From NCBI RefSeq assembly GCF_040546685.1, contig NZ_JBEPOH010000001.1:744001-808000 (forward strand): a DNA stretch of 64,000 nucleotides. The letters run 5' to 3'. The DNA comes from Variovorax sp. OAS795 (GTDB lineage: Bacteria > Pseudomonadota > Gammaproteobacteria > Burkholderiales > Burkholderiaceae_C). Within the stretch, counting starts at the first letter, position 1. Every line of letters begins with the position of its first letter. This document shows, one piece after another, positions 18,131 through 27,284 of this stretch. Below the pieces are notes generated by a model. That model searched no databases. It was given only the letters and a program-made list of their open reading frames with translations, and had not been told where the DNA came from. The position numbers and the translations under genes were made by a program.

Positions 18131-19120
18131 TTAACCCTCTGCGGTGAAGCCGACTTCTTTCACGATCGGCGCCCACTTGGCGGTGTCTTTCTTCAGCAGT
18201 TCGGTCAGTTCGCCAGGCGTGGACGACATGGCTTCCAGCCCGAAGGTGCCGAGGCCGTCGATCACGTCTTTCTGCGCGAGGGCGTTCTTCATTGCGGTGT
18301 TCAGCCGCGCGACCAGTTCGGGCGAGGCCTTGGCGGGCAGGAAGAAGGCGAACCACTCGCTGTGCGCCATGTCGCTGATGCCCTGCTCGCCGAACGTTGG
18401 CACGTCGGGCGCGAAGCGGCTGCGCTTGGCGCCCGAGACGCCCAGGATGCGCACCTTGCCCGAGGCCAGGTGCTGCGTGATGTCGCCGATCGGGCCCGAC
18501 ACGGCCGAGATGTTGCCGCCCAGGAGGTCGAGCATGGCCGGTTGCGTGCCGCGGTAGGCCGCGTGCTTGAGCTCGGCGCCGCCCTTCTTGCCCAGCAGCG
18601 CGCCGATGAAGTGCGGCGTGGAGCCCGCGGCGGGCGAACCGAAGTTCGCGCCCGCGGGATTGGCCTTGGCCCAGGCCAGGAACTCGGGCACCGTCTTCAC
18701 GCTGGCCGGCACCGCGGGACCGACCGCAAAGCCGAAGTCGAAGATGCAGGCGAGGCTGACCGGCGTGAGGTCGACCATCGGGTCGTACGGCAGCTTCTTG
18801 TAGATGTGCGGGTAGATCGTGAGGATCGAGGTCGGCGTCTGCAGGATGGTGCTGCCATCGGCCGGCCGGCCCTTCACGTAGGTCACGGCGATCTGCCCGC
18901 CCGCGCCGGTGCGGTTTTCCACCACGGCCGACCTGGCGTATTCGGGGCTGAGCTTCTGCGCAATGCGCCGGCAGGTGGTGTCCGAGGTGCCGCCGGCCGC
19001 AAAGCCGGTGACGATGGTGGCGGTTTCGAGCGAGGCCTGCGCGAAGGCCTGCTGGCCCAGGCTCGCGAGCAGCGCCGAGGCGCCGGTGGTCTGCAGCAAC
19101 TGGCGGCGGGTGAAGGTCAT
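18131..19120 (-). CDS. Bug-family (TctC-like) extracytoplasmic solute receptor
   Basis: A periplasmic binding protein of the tripartite tricarboxylate/Bug family. The 329 residues open with a twin-arginine-like leader (TRRQLLQTTGASALLASLGQQAFAQ), followed by the Bug hallmarks ATIVTGFAAGGTSDTTCRR, VVENRTGAGGQIAV and IYKKLPYDPMVDLTPVSL. No TctA or TctB membrane genes are adjacent, which is normal for the many orphan Bug proteins of Burkholderiales. The position between the dehydratase and the aldolase suggests the ligand is the substrate of these enzymes. Confidence 0.9.
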   Translation of the reverse strand: MTFTRRQLLQTTGASALLASLGQQAFAQASLETATIVTGFAAGGTSDTTCRRIAQKLSPEYARSAVVENRTGAGGQIAVTYVKGRPADGSTILQTPTSILTIYPHIYKKLPYDPMVDLTPVSLACIFDFGFAVGPAVPASVKTVPEFLAWAKANPAGANFGSPAAGSTPHFIGALLGKKGGAELKHAAYRGTQPAMLDLLGGNISAVSGPIGDITQHLASGKVRILGVSGAKRSRFAPDVPTFGEQGISDMAHSEWFAFFLPAKASPELVARLNTAMKNALAQKDVIDGLGTFGLEAMSSTPGELTELLKKDTAKWAPIVKEVGFTAEG

Positions 19121-19152
19121 GGTCTGTCTCCGGTGTAGTGGTTGGTTGCGGC

Positions 19153-20889
19153 TCAGGACTCGTCGCGCAGCCAGGTGACTGCGCCCGAATGGGTCACGGC
19201 GCCCTGGTGGGCCGGGCGCACGGTGAGTGCGTATTTTTCCAGCAAGCCACGGTGCGGCACCCCCGCGTTTACCTCACGTCCAGCGAGGCGGCGGGCAATT
19301 TCCTCGGTGGCCAGTTCGACTGAGATGCTGCGCGCCCCGGGCCTCGCGTCGATGGCCACGATGTCGCCGTCCCGCAGTGCCGCGATCGGTCCGCCGTCGG
19401 CCGCTTCGGGCCCCGCGTAGCCGATGCACAGGCCCCGCGTGGCGCCCGAAAATCGCCCGTCGGTGAGCAGCGCGACCTTGTCGCCCATGCCCTGGCCGTA
19501 GAGCAGGGCGGTGATGCCCAGCATCTCGCGCATGCCGGGGCTGCCGCGCGGGCCTTCGTTGCGGATCACGAGCACGTCGCCGGCCTGGTAGCGGCGGTTC
19601 TGCACGGCCGCCTGGGCTTCTTCTTCCGACTCGAAGACGCGCGCCGGACCGCGGTGCACCAGCGCCTGCAGGCCCGCGGTCTTGAGCAGTGCGCCGTCGG
19701 GACAGAGATTGCCCTTGAGCACCGCCAGGCCGCCGTCGCGCGTGATCGGGTTGCCGGCCGCGCGCACCACGCGGCCGTCCGGCGCGGCGGCACCGGCCAG
19801 CTCCTCGGCCATGGTGCGGCCGGTGAAGGTCAGCGCATCGCCGTGCAGGAAACCCTGTTCCATCAGCGTGCGAAGAATGACGCCCGCGCCGCCGATGTAG
19901 AACACGTCGCGCGCCAGGTACTGGCCGCCGGGACGCAGGTCGGCAATGAGCGGCGTGCGCGCGAAGACCTCGGCCACGTCGTCCAGGTGGAAACGGATGC
20001 CGGCCTCGTGCGCGATGGCCGGCAGGTGCAGCGCGGCGTTGGTCGAGCCGCCCGTGGCCGACACCACGGCGCAGGCGTTCTCCAATGCCTTGCGCGTCAC
20101 GATGTCGCGCGGCAGGGGGCTGTCGCCCATCACCGCCTTCATCAGATTTTTAGCGGCGCGGCGCATGAGCGGCGCGCGTTCGCTGAACACCGCCGGCACC
20201 ATGCTGGAGCCGATGGGCGCCAGGCCCAGCGCCTCGGACACCATGCCCATGGTGTTGGCCGTGAACTGGCCCGCGCAGGCGCCGGCCGTCGGCAGGCAGG
20301 CGCGGCTCATGGCGTCGAGCTCGGCGTGCGTGGCGGTGCCGGCCAGCACCTTGCCGATGGTCTCGTAGGTGTCGACCACGTTGAGGTCGCGGCCATCGGG
20401 GCCGGGCATCTGCCCCGGCAGCGCCGAGCCGCCGTGCACGAACACGCTCGGCACGTTGCAGCGCACCATGCCCATCATGAGCCCCGGCAGGTTCTTGTCG
20501 CAGGCGCCGATGGCGAAGATGCCGTCCCACTGGTGGCCGCGCGTCGAGGCCTCGACGCTGTCGGCGATCAGCTCGCGCGAGATCAGCGAGAAGCGCATGC
20601 CCGAATGCGCCATGGTGAGCCCGTCGCTCACCGACACCACCGGGCATTCGTGCGGCGTGCCGCCGCCGGCATAGATGCCGGTCTTGGCGTGCTGCGCCTG
20701 CTCGCGCAGGTTGAGGTTGCAGGGGCTCATCTCGCCGCCGGTGTGGAACACGCCGATGTGCGGCCGCGCGACGTCCTCGTCGTCCTGCCCGAGCGCGTGC
20801 AGGAAGCTGCGCGTGGTCGCGCGGATCGTGCCTTCGCGGATGGTGGCGGAGCGAAAGCGCTTGCTGTCCGGATCGGTGGGAGTGGTCAT
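19153..20889 (-). CDS. IlvD/Edd-family dehydratase
   Basis: A [Fe-S]-dependent dehydratase of the dihydroxy-acid/sugar-acid dehydratase family, 578 residues. The three cluster cysteines are present in [21 protein letters not shown] and [10 protein letters not shown], with the conserved [12 protein letters not shown] and the C-terminal [11 protein letters not shown]. The start at 20889 follows the family's usual length; a longer frame upstream is not homologous. In this operon it sits beside a class II aldolase, a reductase and a Bug receptor, so a sugar-acid or hydroxy-acid dehydratase in catabolism is more likely than isoleucine/valine synthesis. The substrate is not provable here. Confidence 0.88.
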   Translation of the reverse strand: MTTPTDPDSKRFRSATIREGTIRATTRSFLHALGQDDEDVARPHIGVFHTGGEMSPCNLNLREQAQHAKTGIYAGGGTPHECPVVSVSDGLTMAHSGMRFSLISRELIADSVEASTRGHQWDGIFAIGACDKNLPGLMMGMVRCNVPSVFVHGGSALPGQMPGPDGRDLNVVDTYETIGKVLAGTATHAELDAMSRACLPTAGACAGQFTANTMGMVSEALGLAPIGSSMVPAVFSERAPLMRRAAKNLMKAVMGDSPLPRDIVTRKALENACAVVSATGGSTNAALHLPAIAHEAGIRFHLDDVAEVFARTPLIADLRPGGQYLARDVFYIGGAGVILRTLMEQGFLHGDALTFTGRTMAEELAGAAAPDGRVVRAAGNPITRDGGLAVLKGNLCPDGALLKTAGLQALVHRGPARVFESEEEAQAAVQNRRYQAGDVLVIRNEGPRGSPGMREMLGITALLYGQGMGDKVALLTDGRFSGATRGLCIGYAGPEAADGGPIAALRDGDIVAIDARPGARSISVELATEEIARRLAGREVNAGVPHRGLLEKYALTVRPAHQGAVTHSGAVTWLRDES

Positions 20890-20926
20890 CGGGCGGGCGT
20901 GGGCTGGCTGGCTGATTGCAAAAGGG

Positions 20927-21403
20927 TCAGAACATGCCGTTCGTGTTGGCGGCGGTCTCGGGCACGGGCTGAACCACGTCCCAGTGCTCGACGATCTTCC
21001 CGTTCTCCAGCCTGAAGATGTCCACGATGGCGTTGCCGCGCGTGCCCGGCTCGCGCACCGCATGGACGTGAAGGATCACGTAGTCGCCTTCGACGAAGCT
21101 GCGCTTGATCTCGCTGCGCGAGCGCGGAAACTTCTCGCGCAGGAACGCGACGAACTTGCGGAAGCCCTCGGGACCATCGGCCGCCGTGGGGTTGTGCTGC
21201 ACGTAGCGGTTGCCCACGTACTGCAGGGCCGCATCGGCATCCTTCTGGTTCAGGCCCTTTTCATAGAAGGCGAGCACGGCCTGGCGGTTGGCTTCCTGCC
21301 GGGCGGTGGCGGCTGGGGGCGAGCTCGCGCCGCCCATCGGCGCGCAGGCCGCGAGCAACAGGGTGGCGGCCGCGGCCAGGGCCGCCAGGGTCATGCGTTT
21401 CAT
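20927..21403 (-). CDS. NTF2/SnoaL-like lipoprotein
   Basis: A 158-residue lipoprotein with a lipobox ending at Cys20 (TLLLAAC) and a SnoaL-like/nuclear-transport-factor-2 fold: [21 protein letters not shown], then YVQHNP and [26 protein letters not shown]. Such proteins are predicted small ligand-binding or cyclase-like domains. It lies between the hpaI-like aldolase and the dehydratase genes. A catabolic role in this operon is not shown by the sequence. Confidence 0.82.
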   Translation of the reverse strand: MKRMTLAALAAAATLLLAACAPMGGASSPPAATARQEANRQAVLAFYEKGLNQKDADAALQYVGNRYVQHNPTAADGPEGFRKFVAFLREKFPRSRSEIKRSFVEGDYVILHVHAVREPGTRGNAIVDIFRLENGKIVEHWDVVQPVPETAANTNGMF

Positions 21404-21428
21404 AAGGAGTGCTCCGGTGTCGGGTGAA

Positions 21429-22268
21429 TCAATAGCTGCTGGTGGCGGCGGCGCCCGGCGCGGCCTTGCCGCCCTTCGGGTCCCTGTACCTGGCCAGCAG
21501 CTGCTTGGCCGCCGCCGTGAGCAGGATGGTGTCCACGCCCACCGCCACGAACTGCGCGCCCGCGGCGAGCCACTTGCGCGCCTGCTCCTCGGTGGTCGAG
21601 AGAATGCCCGCGGCCTTGCCCGCCTTGCGGATGCGCGCGATCGCGTCGGCGATGGCGGCCTGCACCTCGGGGTGGTTCGGCTGGCCCACGAAGCCCATCG
21701 ACGCCGACAGGTCGGCCGGTCCGATGAACACGCCGTCCACGCCCGGCGTGGCCGCGATGGCATCGAGGTTCTTCAGCGCTTCGACGGTCTCGGCCTGCAC
21801 CAGCAGGCAGGTCTGCGCGTTGGCTTCATGCAGGTAGCCGGGATAGGCCTGCCAGCGCGAGGCGCGCGCCAGGGCGCTGCCCATGCCGCGGATGCCTTCG
21901 GGGGGATAGCGCATGCCCTGCACCATGCGCGCTGCCTGCTCGGCGGTATCGACCATCGGCACCAGCACGGTCTGCGCGCCGATGTCCAGGTATTGCTTGA
22001 GCAGCGTGGTGTCGCCCACCGGAATTCGCACCACCGGGTGCGAGCGCTCCGACTCGGGCTGCGCCGACCATGCGCTCGAGATACCTTGCAATTGCGCGAG
22101 CATCGAGCGCACGTCATTGGGCGCGTGCTCGCCATCGAGCAGCAGCCAGTCGTAGCCGGTGCCCGCGAGGATTTCGGCCACGTAGCCGTCGGCCAGGCCG
22201 ACCCAGAGGCCGATCTTCTGCTCGCCGGCCTGCAGGGCCTTCTTGAAGGTGTTCAGAGGTGTGTGCAT
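21429..22268 (-). CDS. hpaI: 4-Hydroxy-2-oxoheptanedioate aldolase (HpcH/HpaI family)
   Basis: A metal-dependent class II pyruvate aldolase that splits 4-hydroxy-2-oxoheptanedioate into pyruvate and succinic semialdehyde, the last step of the homoprotocatechuate pathway. The 279 residues carry [33 protein letters not shown], the metal-binding [15 protein letters not shown] region and [18 protein letters not shown]. The start at 22268 ([13 protein letters not shown]) matches the family. It overlaps the end of hpaH by a few bases and stands in pathway order. Confidence 0.93.
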   Translation of the reverse strand: MHTPLNTFKKALQAGEQKIGLWVGLADGYVAEILAGTGYDWLLLDGEHAPNDVRSMLAQLQGISSAWSAQPESERSHPVVRIPVGDTTLLKQYLDIGAQTVLVPMVDTAEQAARMVQGMRYPPEGIRGMGSALARASRWQAYPGYLHEANAQTCLLVQAETVEALKNLDAIAATPGVDGVFIGPADLSASMGFVGQPNHPEVQAAIADAIARIRKAGKAAGILSTTEEQARKWLAAGAQFVAVGVDTILLTAAAKQLLARYRDPKGGKAAPGAAATSSY

Positions 22269-22278
22269 GAGGCGTCTT

Positions 22279-23082
22279 TCAGACAAAACGGAAGGCGATG
22301 CTGCCGAGCGGGCCGTAGTCGGCGTGGAAAGTGTCGCCCGGGAGCGCAGTAGTTGGCCGGGTGAACGAGCCGCCGAGCACGACCTCGCCGGCTTCGAGGT
22401 GTTCGTCCCACGGCGCGAGCTTGTTCGCGAGCCAGGCCACGCCGGTGGCCGGGTGGTTGAGCACGGCCGCGGCCACGCCGGATTCCTCGATCACGCCGTT
22501 CTTGTAGAGCAGCGCGCTCACCCACCGCAGGTCGACCGCGTCGGGCTTCACCGGCCGGCCGCCCATCACGATGCCGGCATTGGCCGCGTTGTCGGCAATG
22601 GTGTCGAACACCTTGCGCGGCGCCTTGGTGTGGCGGTCGAACTGCTCGATGCGCGCATCGATGATCTCGATGGCGGGCACCACGTAGTCGGTGGCGGCCA
22701 GCACGTCGAAGATCGTCACGTTCGGCCCCTGCAGCTTCTTGCCGAGGATGAAGGCCAGCTCTACCTCGATGCGCGGCGCGATGAAGCGCTTGAACGGGAT
22801 GTCGCTGCCCTGCTCGAAGAACATGTCGTCCAGCAGGGTGCCGTAGTCGGGCTCCGTGATCTGGCTGGACAGCTGCATGGCGCGCGAGGTGAGGCCGATC
22901 TTGTGGCCCTTCACGGTGCGGCCTTCGGCGATCTTGGCCCTGACCCATTCGCGCGAGATGGCGTAGCCGTCTTCCACCGTCATTTCGGGAAAGCGCTTGG
23001 AGAAGTGCTCGACCTGCACGCGCGACTTTTCGCTTTCGTGCAGTTCGGCCGCGAGCCTGGCAATGGTGTCGGCGGTGAGCAT
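22279..23082 (-). CDS. hpaH: 2-Oxo-hept-4-ene-1,7-dioate hydratase HpaH
   Basis: Adds water to 2-oxohept-4-ene-1,7-dioate before the aldolase step. The 267-residue protein belongs to the fumarylacetoacetate-hydrolase fold, with [39 protein letters not shown] (metal-binding acidic residues) and [12 protein letters not shown], all typical of HpaH. Hydratases of other meta-cleavage pathways (MhpD-type) are related, but the neighbours hpaF, hpaG, hpaE and hpaI support HpaH. It lies 6 nt after hpaF. Confidence 0.93.
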   Translation of the reverse strand: MLTADTIARLAAELHESEKSRVQVEHFSKRFPEMTVEDGYAISREWVRAKIAEGRTVKGHKIGLTSRAMQLSSQITEPDYGTLLDDMFFEQGSDIPFKRFIAPRIEVELAFILGKKLQGPNVTIFDVLAATDYVVPAIEIIDARIEQFDRHTKAPRKVFDTIADNAANAGIVMGGRPVKPDAVDLRWVSALLYKNGVIEESGVAAAVLNHPATGVAWLANKLAPWDEHLEAGEVVLGGSFTRPTTALPGDTFHADYGPLGSIAFRFV

Positions 23083-23088
23083 GGTTTT

Positions 23089-23493
23089 CTACTTGTTGAA
23101 GAGGGGATGCAGATTGCTGTGTTTGCCGTCGTACACCTGGCCGGAGCTTTCGTCGATCTGCAGCGTGATGCCGATGTGGCGCCTGCTGAAGACGGGCTCG
23201 AAATGCGCGCGCACATCGGCCAGCAGCGCGTCTCCGGCCTTTTTCTTCACGGCTTCGGCGCGGCCCGCGGCCATGCGGAGGTTGAGGTACGCGAAGGCGT
23301 AGTCGGCCTGGCCGTCGGCCACTGCGAAGTGCGCGGCGGGGTAGGCGAGCACGCGCGTGCCACCGATGGGGAACACCGGCTTGCCGGTTTCGTCGCGCTG
23401 CGCCAGCATGGTGTCGGCCAGCGTGCGGCACAGGGCCGTCATGTCGGTCTCGGCTTCGAGGTTGGGCGTGTAGAGGATCACGAGGTGAGGCAT
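23089..23493 (-). CDS. hpaF: 5-Carboxymethyl-2-hydroxymuconate isomerase HpaF
   Basis: A small tautomerase-superfamily isomerase acting on 5-carboxymethyl-2-hydroxymuconate. The 134 residues begin MPHLVILYTPNLE, so the catalytic amino-terminal proline is exposed after methionine removal, as required. The motif VFPIGGTRVLAYPAAHFAVADG and the C-terminal ITLQIDESSGQVYDGKHSN agree with the family. It sits 6 nt before hpaH. Confidence 0.92.
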   Translation of the reverse strand: MPHLVILYTPNLEAETDMTALCRTLADTMLAQRDETGKPVFPIGGTRVLAYPAAHFAVADGQADYAFAYLNLRMAAGRAEAVKKKAGDALLADVRAHFEPVFSRRHIGITLQIDESSGQVYDGKHSNLHPLFNK

Positions 23494-23506
23494 GCCGAGG
23501 CTCCGT

Positions 23507-24334
23507 TCATTCGATCGACATCGTCGCGGCGGTGCATGTCACGGCGAAGATGGGGATGGCCTTCATGTGCAGGATTTGGCCCTTGCCGCGCGCGGCCGCG
23601 GCCACGCTCAGGAAGGTGCGGATCTCGAAGCCGCCCTGGCCGGCTTCGCGGTAGGTGGCCTCGTCGTTGTAGTCGTTCTCCGAGAGCAGCGCATCGCGGT
23701 CGTTGGCGCACCAGCGGCGCATGAACTCGGCGTCCCACTCGGCGTTGACCTTGCCCGAATCCGGCGTCGCGGGCCAATGCGAAATGCCGCCCGTGCCGAC
23801 CAGCGCGATGCGCTCGGGGGCCTTGTCGCAAGCGCGGCGCAGCGCCTCGCCAAAAGCCCATGCGCGGTGCAGCGGCGTGAGCGGCGGGCCCTGGCAGTTG
23901 ATGTTCACTGGAATGACCTTGGTGTCGAACTTCGGCGTGAGAAAGTGCAGCGGCACCATGATGCCGTGGTCGAACTTCCATTCTTCCGCGTACGCCACGT
24001 CGACGGTCTGCATCACCTCGCGGATCAGCCGCTGCGACAGCGCTGCATCGCCGGGCACCCTGGTCTTCTCGATGCCGAGCCACTTCGGGTCCTCGATCGG
24101 GCCTTCGTAGCTGTCGGCCATGCCGATGGCGTAGGCCGGCATGTTGTTCATGAAGAAGTTCGCGAAGTGCTCGGCCGCGATGACGATCACCGCATCGGGC
24201 TTCGTGGCGCGCATCGCCTCGCCGAAGCGGTGGAACTGCGCGTGGAACTCGTCCTTCACCGCCGCGTCGGCCAGGTGGGCGCGGCCGGTGATGCCGGGGG
24301 CGTGGCTGCACACGCCTGCAAAGACCAAGCTCAT
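23507..24334 (-). CDS. LigB-family extradiol ring-cleavage dioxygenase, large subunit
   Basis: An iron(II) class III extradiol dioxygenase. In this cluster it is the only candidate for cleaving the ring of 3,4-dihydroxyphenylacetate. In the 275-residue product the expected ligands can be placed: His11 in VCSHAPG, His56 in AAEHFANFF and a Glu near GGFEIRTFL. A second-shell histidine follows in FDHGIMVPL, and the catalytic histidine lies in GTGGISHWP. The sequence looks like the LigB/MhpB branch, not the single-chain HpaD of enteric bacteria. ATG 24334 overlaps the small-subunit stop by 4 nt, so the two subunits are probably made together. The substrate is inferred from neighbours; gallate or protocatechuate is also possible. 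Confidence 0.88.
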   Translation of the reverse strand: MSLVFAGVCSHAPGITGRAHLADAAVKDEFHAQFHRFGEAMRATKPDAVIVIAAEHFANFFMNNMPAYAIGMADSYEGPIEDPKWLGIEKTRVPGDAALSQRLIREVMQTVDVAYAEEWKFDHGIMVPLHFLTPKFDTKVIPVNINCQGPPLTPLHRAWAFGEALRRACDKAPERIALVGTGGISHWPATPDSGKVNAEWDAEFMRRWCANDRDALLSENDYNDEATYREAGQGGFEIRTFLSVAAAARGKGQILHMKAIPIFAVTCTAATMSIE

Positions 24335-24666
24335 ACGCCTGCCACCTTTTCGTCTGTGCCGGTTGTCATGGCATAAATTCCCGCGCGCACCGGACCGTAC
24401 TTGCGCACGCCTTCGCGCATGGCTTCGAGGTAGTCGGCCCATGCGATGCCGAGCAGGGGTGCGAAGTGCATCAGCAGTTGTCCGTTGCAGCCCAGGACGT
24501 AGAGTTTCCCGATGTCGCCCTGGTCGATGGCTTGGCGCTCTTCGTCGTTGAAATCATAGGCCGCCAGCAAGGCCGCGCGCGTGTCGCCGCCTTCTGCGTA
24601 GCGGCGCTGCACGTCGGCGTCGCGGTTGAGGGCGAACAGGAATTTCTGCATGGCGTAGAGGCTCAT
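24331..24666 (-). CDS. LigA-type small subunit of the extradiol dioxygenase
   Basis: The small all-helical subunit that caps the active site of LigAB-type dioxygenases. The 111 residues begin MSLYAMQKFLFALNRDADVQRRY and contain FNDEERQAIDQGDIGKLYVLGCNGQLLMHF, the usual LigA-fold pattern with its conserved Asp-Ile-Gly turn. ATG 24666 was chosen because a GGAG ribosome-binding site lies 8 nt upstream; an alternative GTG at 24675 is too close to that site. It overlaps the large-subunit start (ATGA). Some LigA-fold proteins carry generic database names, so the pairing is the better guide. Confidence 0.85.
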   Translation of the reverse strand: MSLYAMQKFLFALNRDADVQRRYAEGGDTRAALLAAYDFNDEERQAIDQGDIGKLYVLGCNGQLLMHFAPLLGIAWADYLEAMREGVRKYGPVRAGIYAMTTGTDEKVAGV

Positions 24667-24688
24667 CTTCGGCACTCCGCTTTTTCTG

Positions 24689-24771
24689 TGTTCAGGGCGC
24701 GTGCACAGGCCACCGGGTACTCCCGCTCCCCGCCAGCGGGTGCGCGTCCAGGGAGGTAACCCGCTTCCATC
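24689..24771. repeat. Extragenic element with a 36-bp block identical (inverted) to 6046-6081
   Basis: Bases 24689-24724 are an exact reverse complement of 6046-6081. After them CGGGTACTCCC and GGGAGGTAACCCG (about 24714-24753) form an imperfect hairpin, a smaller version of the one at 5975-6070. It occupies the gap between hpaE and the small dioxygenase subunit and could stop or process the transcript there. Confidence 0.8.
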
Positions 24772-26235
24772 TCACACCCCCCAATGCGGAATATGGTGCG
24801 AACCCATCGAAACCGCAACGTTCTTCGGTTCGCAGAACACTTCGTAACTCCAGGTGCCGCCTTCGCGCCCCGTGCCCGACGCCTTGGTGCCGCCGAAGGG
24901 CTGGCGCAGGTCCCGCACGTTCTGGCTGTTGACGAAGCACATGCCAGCTTCGACGGCCGCCGCCACGCGGTGCGCGCGGCCGATGTTCTCGGTCCACACG
25001 TAGCTGGAGAGGCCGTAGGGGATGTCGTTGGCGAGCTCGATCGCGTGGGCCTCGTCCTTGAACGGAATCAGGCAGGCGACCGGGCCGAAGATTTCTTCCT
25101 GCGCGATCCGCATGCGGTTGTCGACATCCGCGAAGACCGTCGGCATCACGTAGTTGCCCTTCTTCACACGGTCGGGCAGGTTGCCTGGAACCTCGAGCCC
25201 GCCACACAGCAGCGTCGCGCCTTCCTTCGGTCCCAGCTCGATGTAGCTGCGCACCTTGGCAAGATGCGCCTGCGAGATCATCGGGCCGACGATGGTCTTT
25301 TCGTCGAGCGGATCGCCGACCACGATGCGCTTCGCGCGCTCGGCGAACTTCGCGGCAAAGTCCGCATAGATCGACTGCTGCACCAGGATGCGCGAACCCG
25401 CCGTGCAGCGCTCGCCGTTGTTGCTGAAGATCATGAACACCGCCGCGTCCAGCGCACGGTCCAGGTCCGCGTCGTCGAAGATCACGAACGGGCTCTTGCC
25501 GCCCAGCTCCATGCTGAACTTCTTCAGGCCCGCGCTCTTCACGATGCGGTTGCCCGTGGCGGTAGAGCCGGTGAACGAGATCGCGCGCACGTCGGGGTGC
25601 GCCACCAGCGGCTCGCCGGCTTCCTTGCCGTAGCCGTGCACGAGGTTCAGCACGCCCGGCGGAATGCCCGCTTCGAGCGCGAGTTCGCCCAGCCGCGCGG
25701 CGGTCAGCGGCGACAGCTCGCTCATCTTCAGCACCGCGGTGTTGCCGAAGGCGAGGCACGGCGCGACCTTCCAGGTGGCCGTCATGAACGGCACGTTCCA
25801 CGGGCTGATCAGCGCGCACACGCCCACCGGATGGAACAGCGTGTAGTTCAGGTGCGTGGGGGTCGGGTAGGTGTGGCCGTCCACACGCGTGCACATCTCG
25901 GCGAAGTAGTAGAAGTTGTCGGCCGCGCGCGGGATCAGCTGCTTGCCGGTCTGGGAGATGACCTGGCCGCAGTCGTTGGTCTCGGTCTGCGCGATCTCGG
26001 GCACGTGCCTGGCGATCAGGTCGCCGAGCTTGCGCACCAGCTTCGCGCGCTCCACGGCGGGCATGCCGGCCCACTTGGGGAATGCTTCCTTGGCCGCAGC
26101 CACGGCTGCGTTCACTTCGGCTTCGCCGCCCGACGCCACTTCGGCCAGCACCTCCTGCGTGGCGGGGTTGACGGTCTCGAAGCAGTCGGTGCCGGCAACG
26201 CTCTTGCCGCCGATGAGGTGTTGGATCTGTTGCAT
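24772..26235 (-). CDS. hpaE: 5-Carboxymethyl-2-hydroxymuconate semialdehyde dehydrogenase HpaE
   Basis: An NAD-dependent aldehyde dehydrogenase that oxidises the ring-cleavage product to 5-carboxymethyl-2-hydroxymuconate. The 487 residues have the coenzyme-binding FTGSTATGNRI, the catalytic Glu in MELGGKSPFVIF and the catalytic Cys in NNGERCTAGSRI. The N-terminus QQIQHLIGGKSVAGTDCFETVNPAT matches HpaE. It lies between a Bug receptor gene and the dioxygenase genes; 105 nt with a repeat separate it from the small subunit. Confidence 0.93.
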   Translation of the reverse strand: MQQIQHLIGGKSVAGTDCFETVNPATQEVLAEVASGGEAEVNAAVAAAKEAFPKWAGMPAVERAKLVRKLGDLIARHVPEIAQTETNDCGQVISQTGKQLIPRAADNFYYFAEMCTRVDGHTYPTPTHLNYTLFHPVGVCALISPWNVPFMTATWKVAPCLAFGNTAVLKMSELSPLTAARLGELALEAGIPPGVLNLVHGYGKEAGEPLVAHPDVRAISFTGSTATGNRIVKSAGLKKFSMELGGKSPFVIFDDADLDRALDAAVFMIFSNNGERCTAGSRILVQQSIYADFAAKFAERAKRIVVGDPLDEKTIVGPMISQAHLAKVRSYIELGPKEGATLLCGGLEVPGNLPDRVKKGNYVMPTVFADVDNRMRIAQEEIFGPVACLIPFKDEAHAIELANDIPYGLSSYVWTENIGRAHRVAAAVEAGMCFVNSQNVRDLRQPFGGTKASGTGREGGTWSYEVFCEPKNVAVSMGSHHIPHWGV

Positions 26236-26251
26236 GGGGTTCCCGCCAGGG

Positions 26252-27241
26252 TCAATCGAGTTTGATGTCGCGCGCCTTGATCAAGGCGTGCCACTTCTTG
26301 CGTTCGGCATCGACGAAGCGCGCCATCTCGACGCCGTCGGCGGGACGCGCTTCCCAGCCTGCGTCGAAGAGCTTCTGGCGCACGCCGGCGTCGGCCATGG
26401 TCTTCTGCAGGTCGGCGCCGAGCCGGGCCTGCACGTCCTTCGCCGTGGCGGCGGGCACCACGAGCCCTTGCCAGGTGTAGGCCTCGACGCCCGCATAGCC
26501 GAGTTCCTTCGCGGTCGGCACGTTGGGCAGCTGCGGAATGCGCTCGGCGCCCATGGTCATGAGCGGCACCACCTTGCCGGCCTTCACGGCGCTCACGCCG
26601 CTCGGCAGGTCCAGCATCATCAGCGGCACCTGCCCGCCCATCAGGTCCTGCAGCGCCGGCGCACCGCCCTTGTAGGGCACGTGCAGCAGCGAAACACCCG
26701 CTTCGCGCTGGAACAGTTCGAGCGCCAGGTGATGCGGGCTGCCGGTGCCCGGCGTGGCGATGCTGTACTTGCCCGGCGATGCCTTCAGCGCAGCGATCAG
26801 CGCCTTGGCATCGGCCAGGCCGGCGTTGGGCGCGGCGGTGATGACGAGCGTCGAGCGGCCCATCATGCCGACCATCGCGAAGTCTTTCTCGGCGTCGTAG
26901 GGCAGCTTCTTGTAGAGCGCGGGGTTGTACACCAGCACGCCGTTGTCGGCCGAGAACACGGTGTAGCCGTCGCCGGGCGAGCGCGCCACGTTCTCCGACG
27001 CGATGATGGCGCCCGCGCCGGGGCGGTTGTCCACCAGCACCGGCTGGCCCAGCTGCTGCGCGAGCTGCGCGCCGGCGGTGCGCGCGAGAAAGTCGGTGCC
27101 GCCGCCCGCGGGATAGCCCACGACCCAGCGCACCGGCTTGGTGGGGAAGGCCTGTGCCTGCGCCTGTGCCTGGGGCGCGAAGGCCGCGGCGGCGAAAGCC
27201 ACGAGGGCCGCTGCGAGCCCGAGTCTGTTCCTGGTCGTCAT
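26252..27241 (-). CDS. Bug-family extracytoplasmic solute receptor in the hpa cluster
   Basis: A periplasmic Bug/TctC-like binding protein of 329 residues with a signal peptide (LGLAAALVAFAAAAFAPQAQAQA), then PTKPVRWVVGYPAGGGTDFLARTAG, VDNRPGAGAIIASENVA and LYKKLPYDAEKDFAMVGM, the family signatures. The ATG at 27241 was chosen for the basic signal-peptide start. No TctA/TctB genes are near. Its place between hpaG2 and hpaE suggests it binds an aromatic acid such as a hydroxyphenylacetate, but that is inference. Confidence 0.9.
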   Translation of the reverse strand: MTTRNRLGLAAALVAFAAAAFAPQAQAQAQAFPTKPVRWVVGYPAGGGTDFLARTAGAQLAQQLGQPVLVDNRPGAGAIIASENVARSPGDGYTVFSADNGVLVYNPALYKKLPYDAEKDFAMVGMMGRSTLVITAAPNAGLADAKALIAALKASPGKYSIATPGTGSPHHLALELFQREAGVSLLHVPYKGGAPALQDLMGGQVPLMMLDLPSGVSAVKAGKVVPLMTMGAERIPQLPNVPTAKELGYAGVEAYTWQGLVVPAATAKDVQARLGADLQKTMADAGVRQKLFDAGWEARPADGVEMARFVDAERKKWHALIKARDIKLD

Positions 27242-27284
27242 GGGTTTGTCTCTTCTGTCGTTGGTATGGAAAAGCGGTGCGGCG

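Noticed and set aside
19153..20889. Housekeeping ilvD
   Set aside because: Iron-sulfur motifs fit the family, but the neighbourhood is catabolic and the protein is placed with sugar-acid-type genes.
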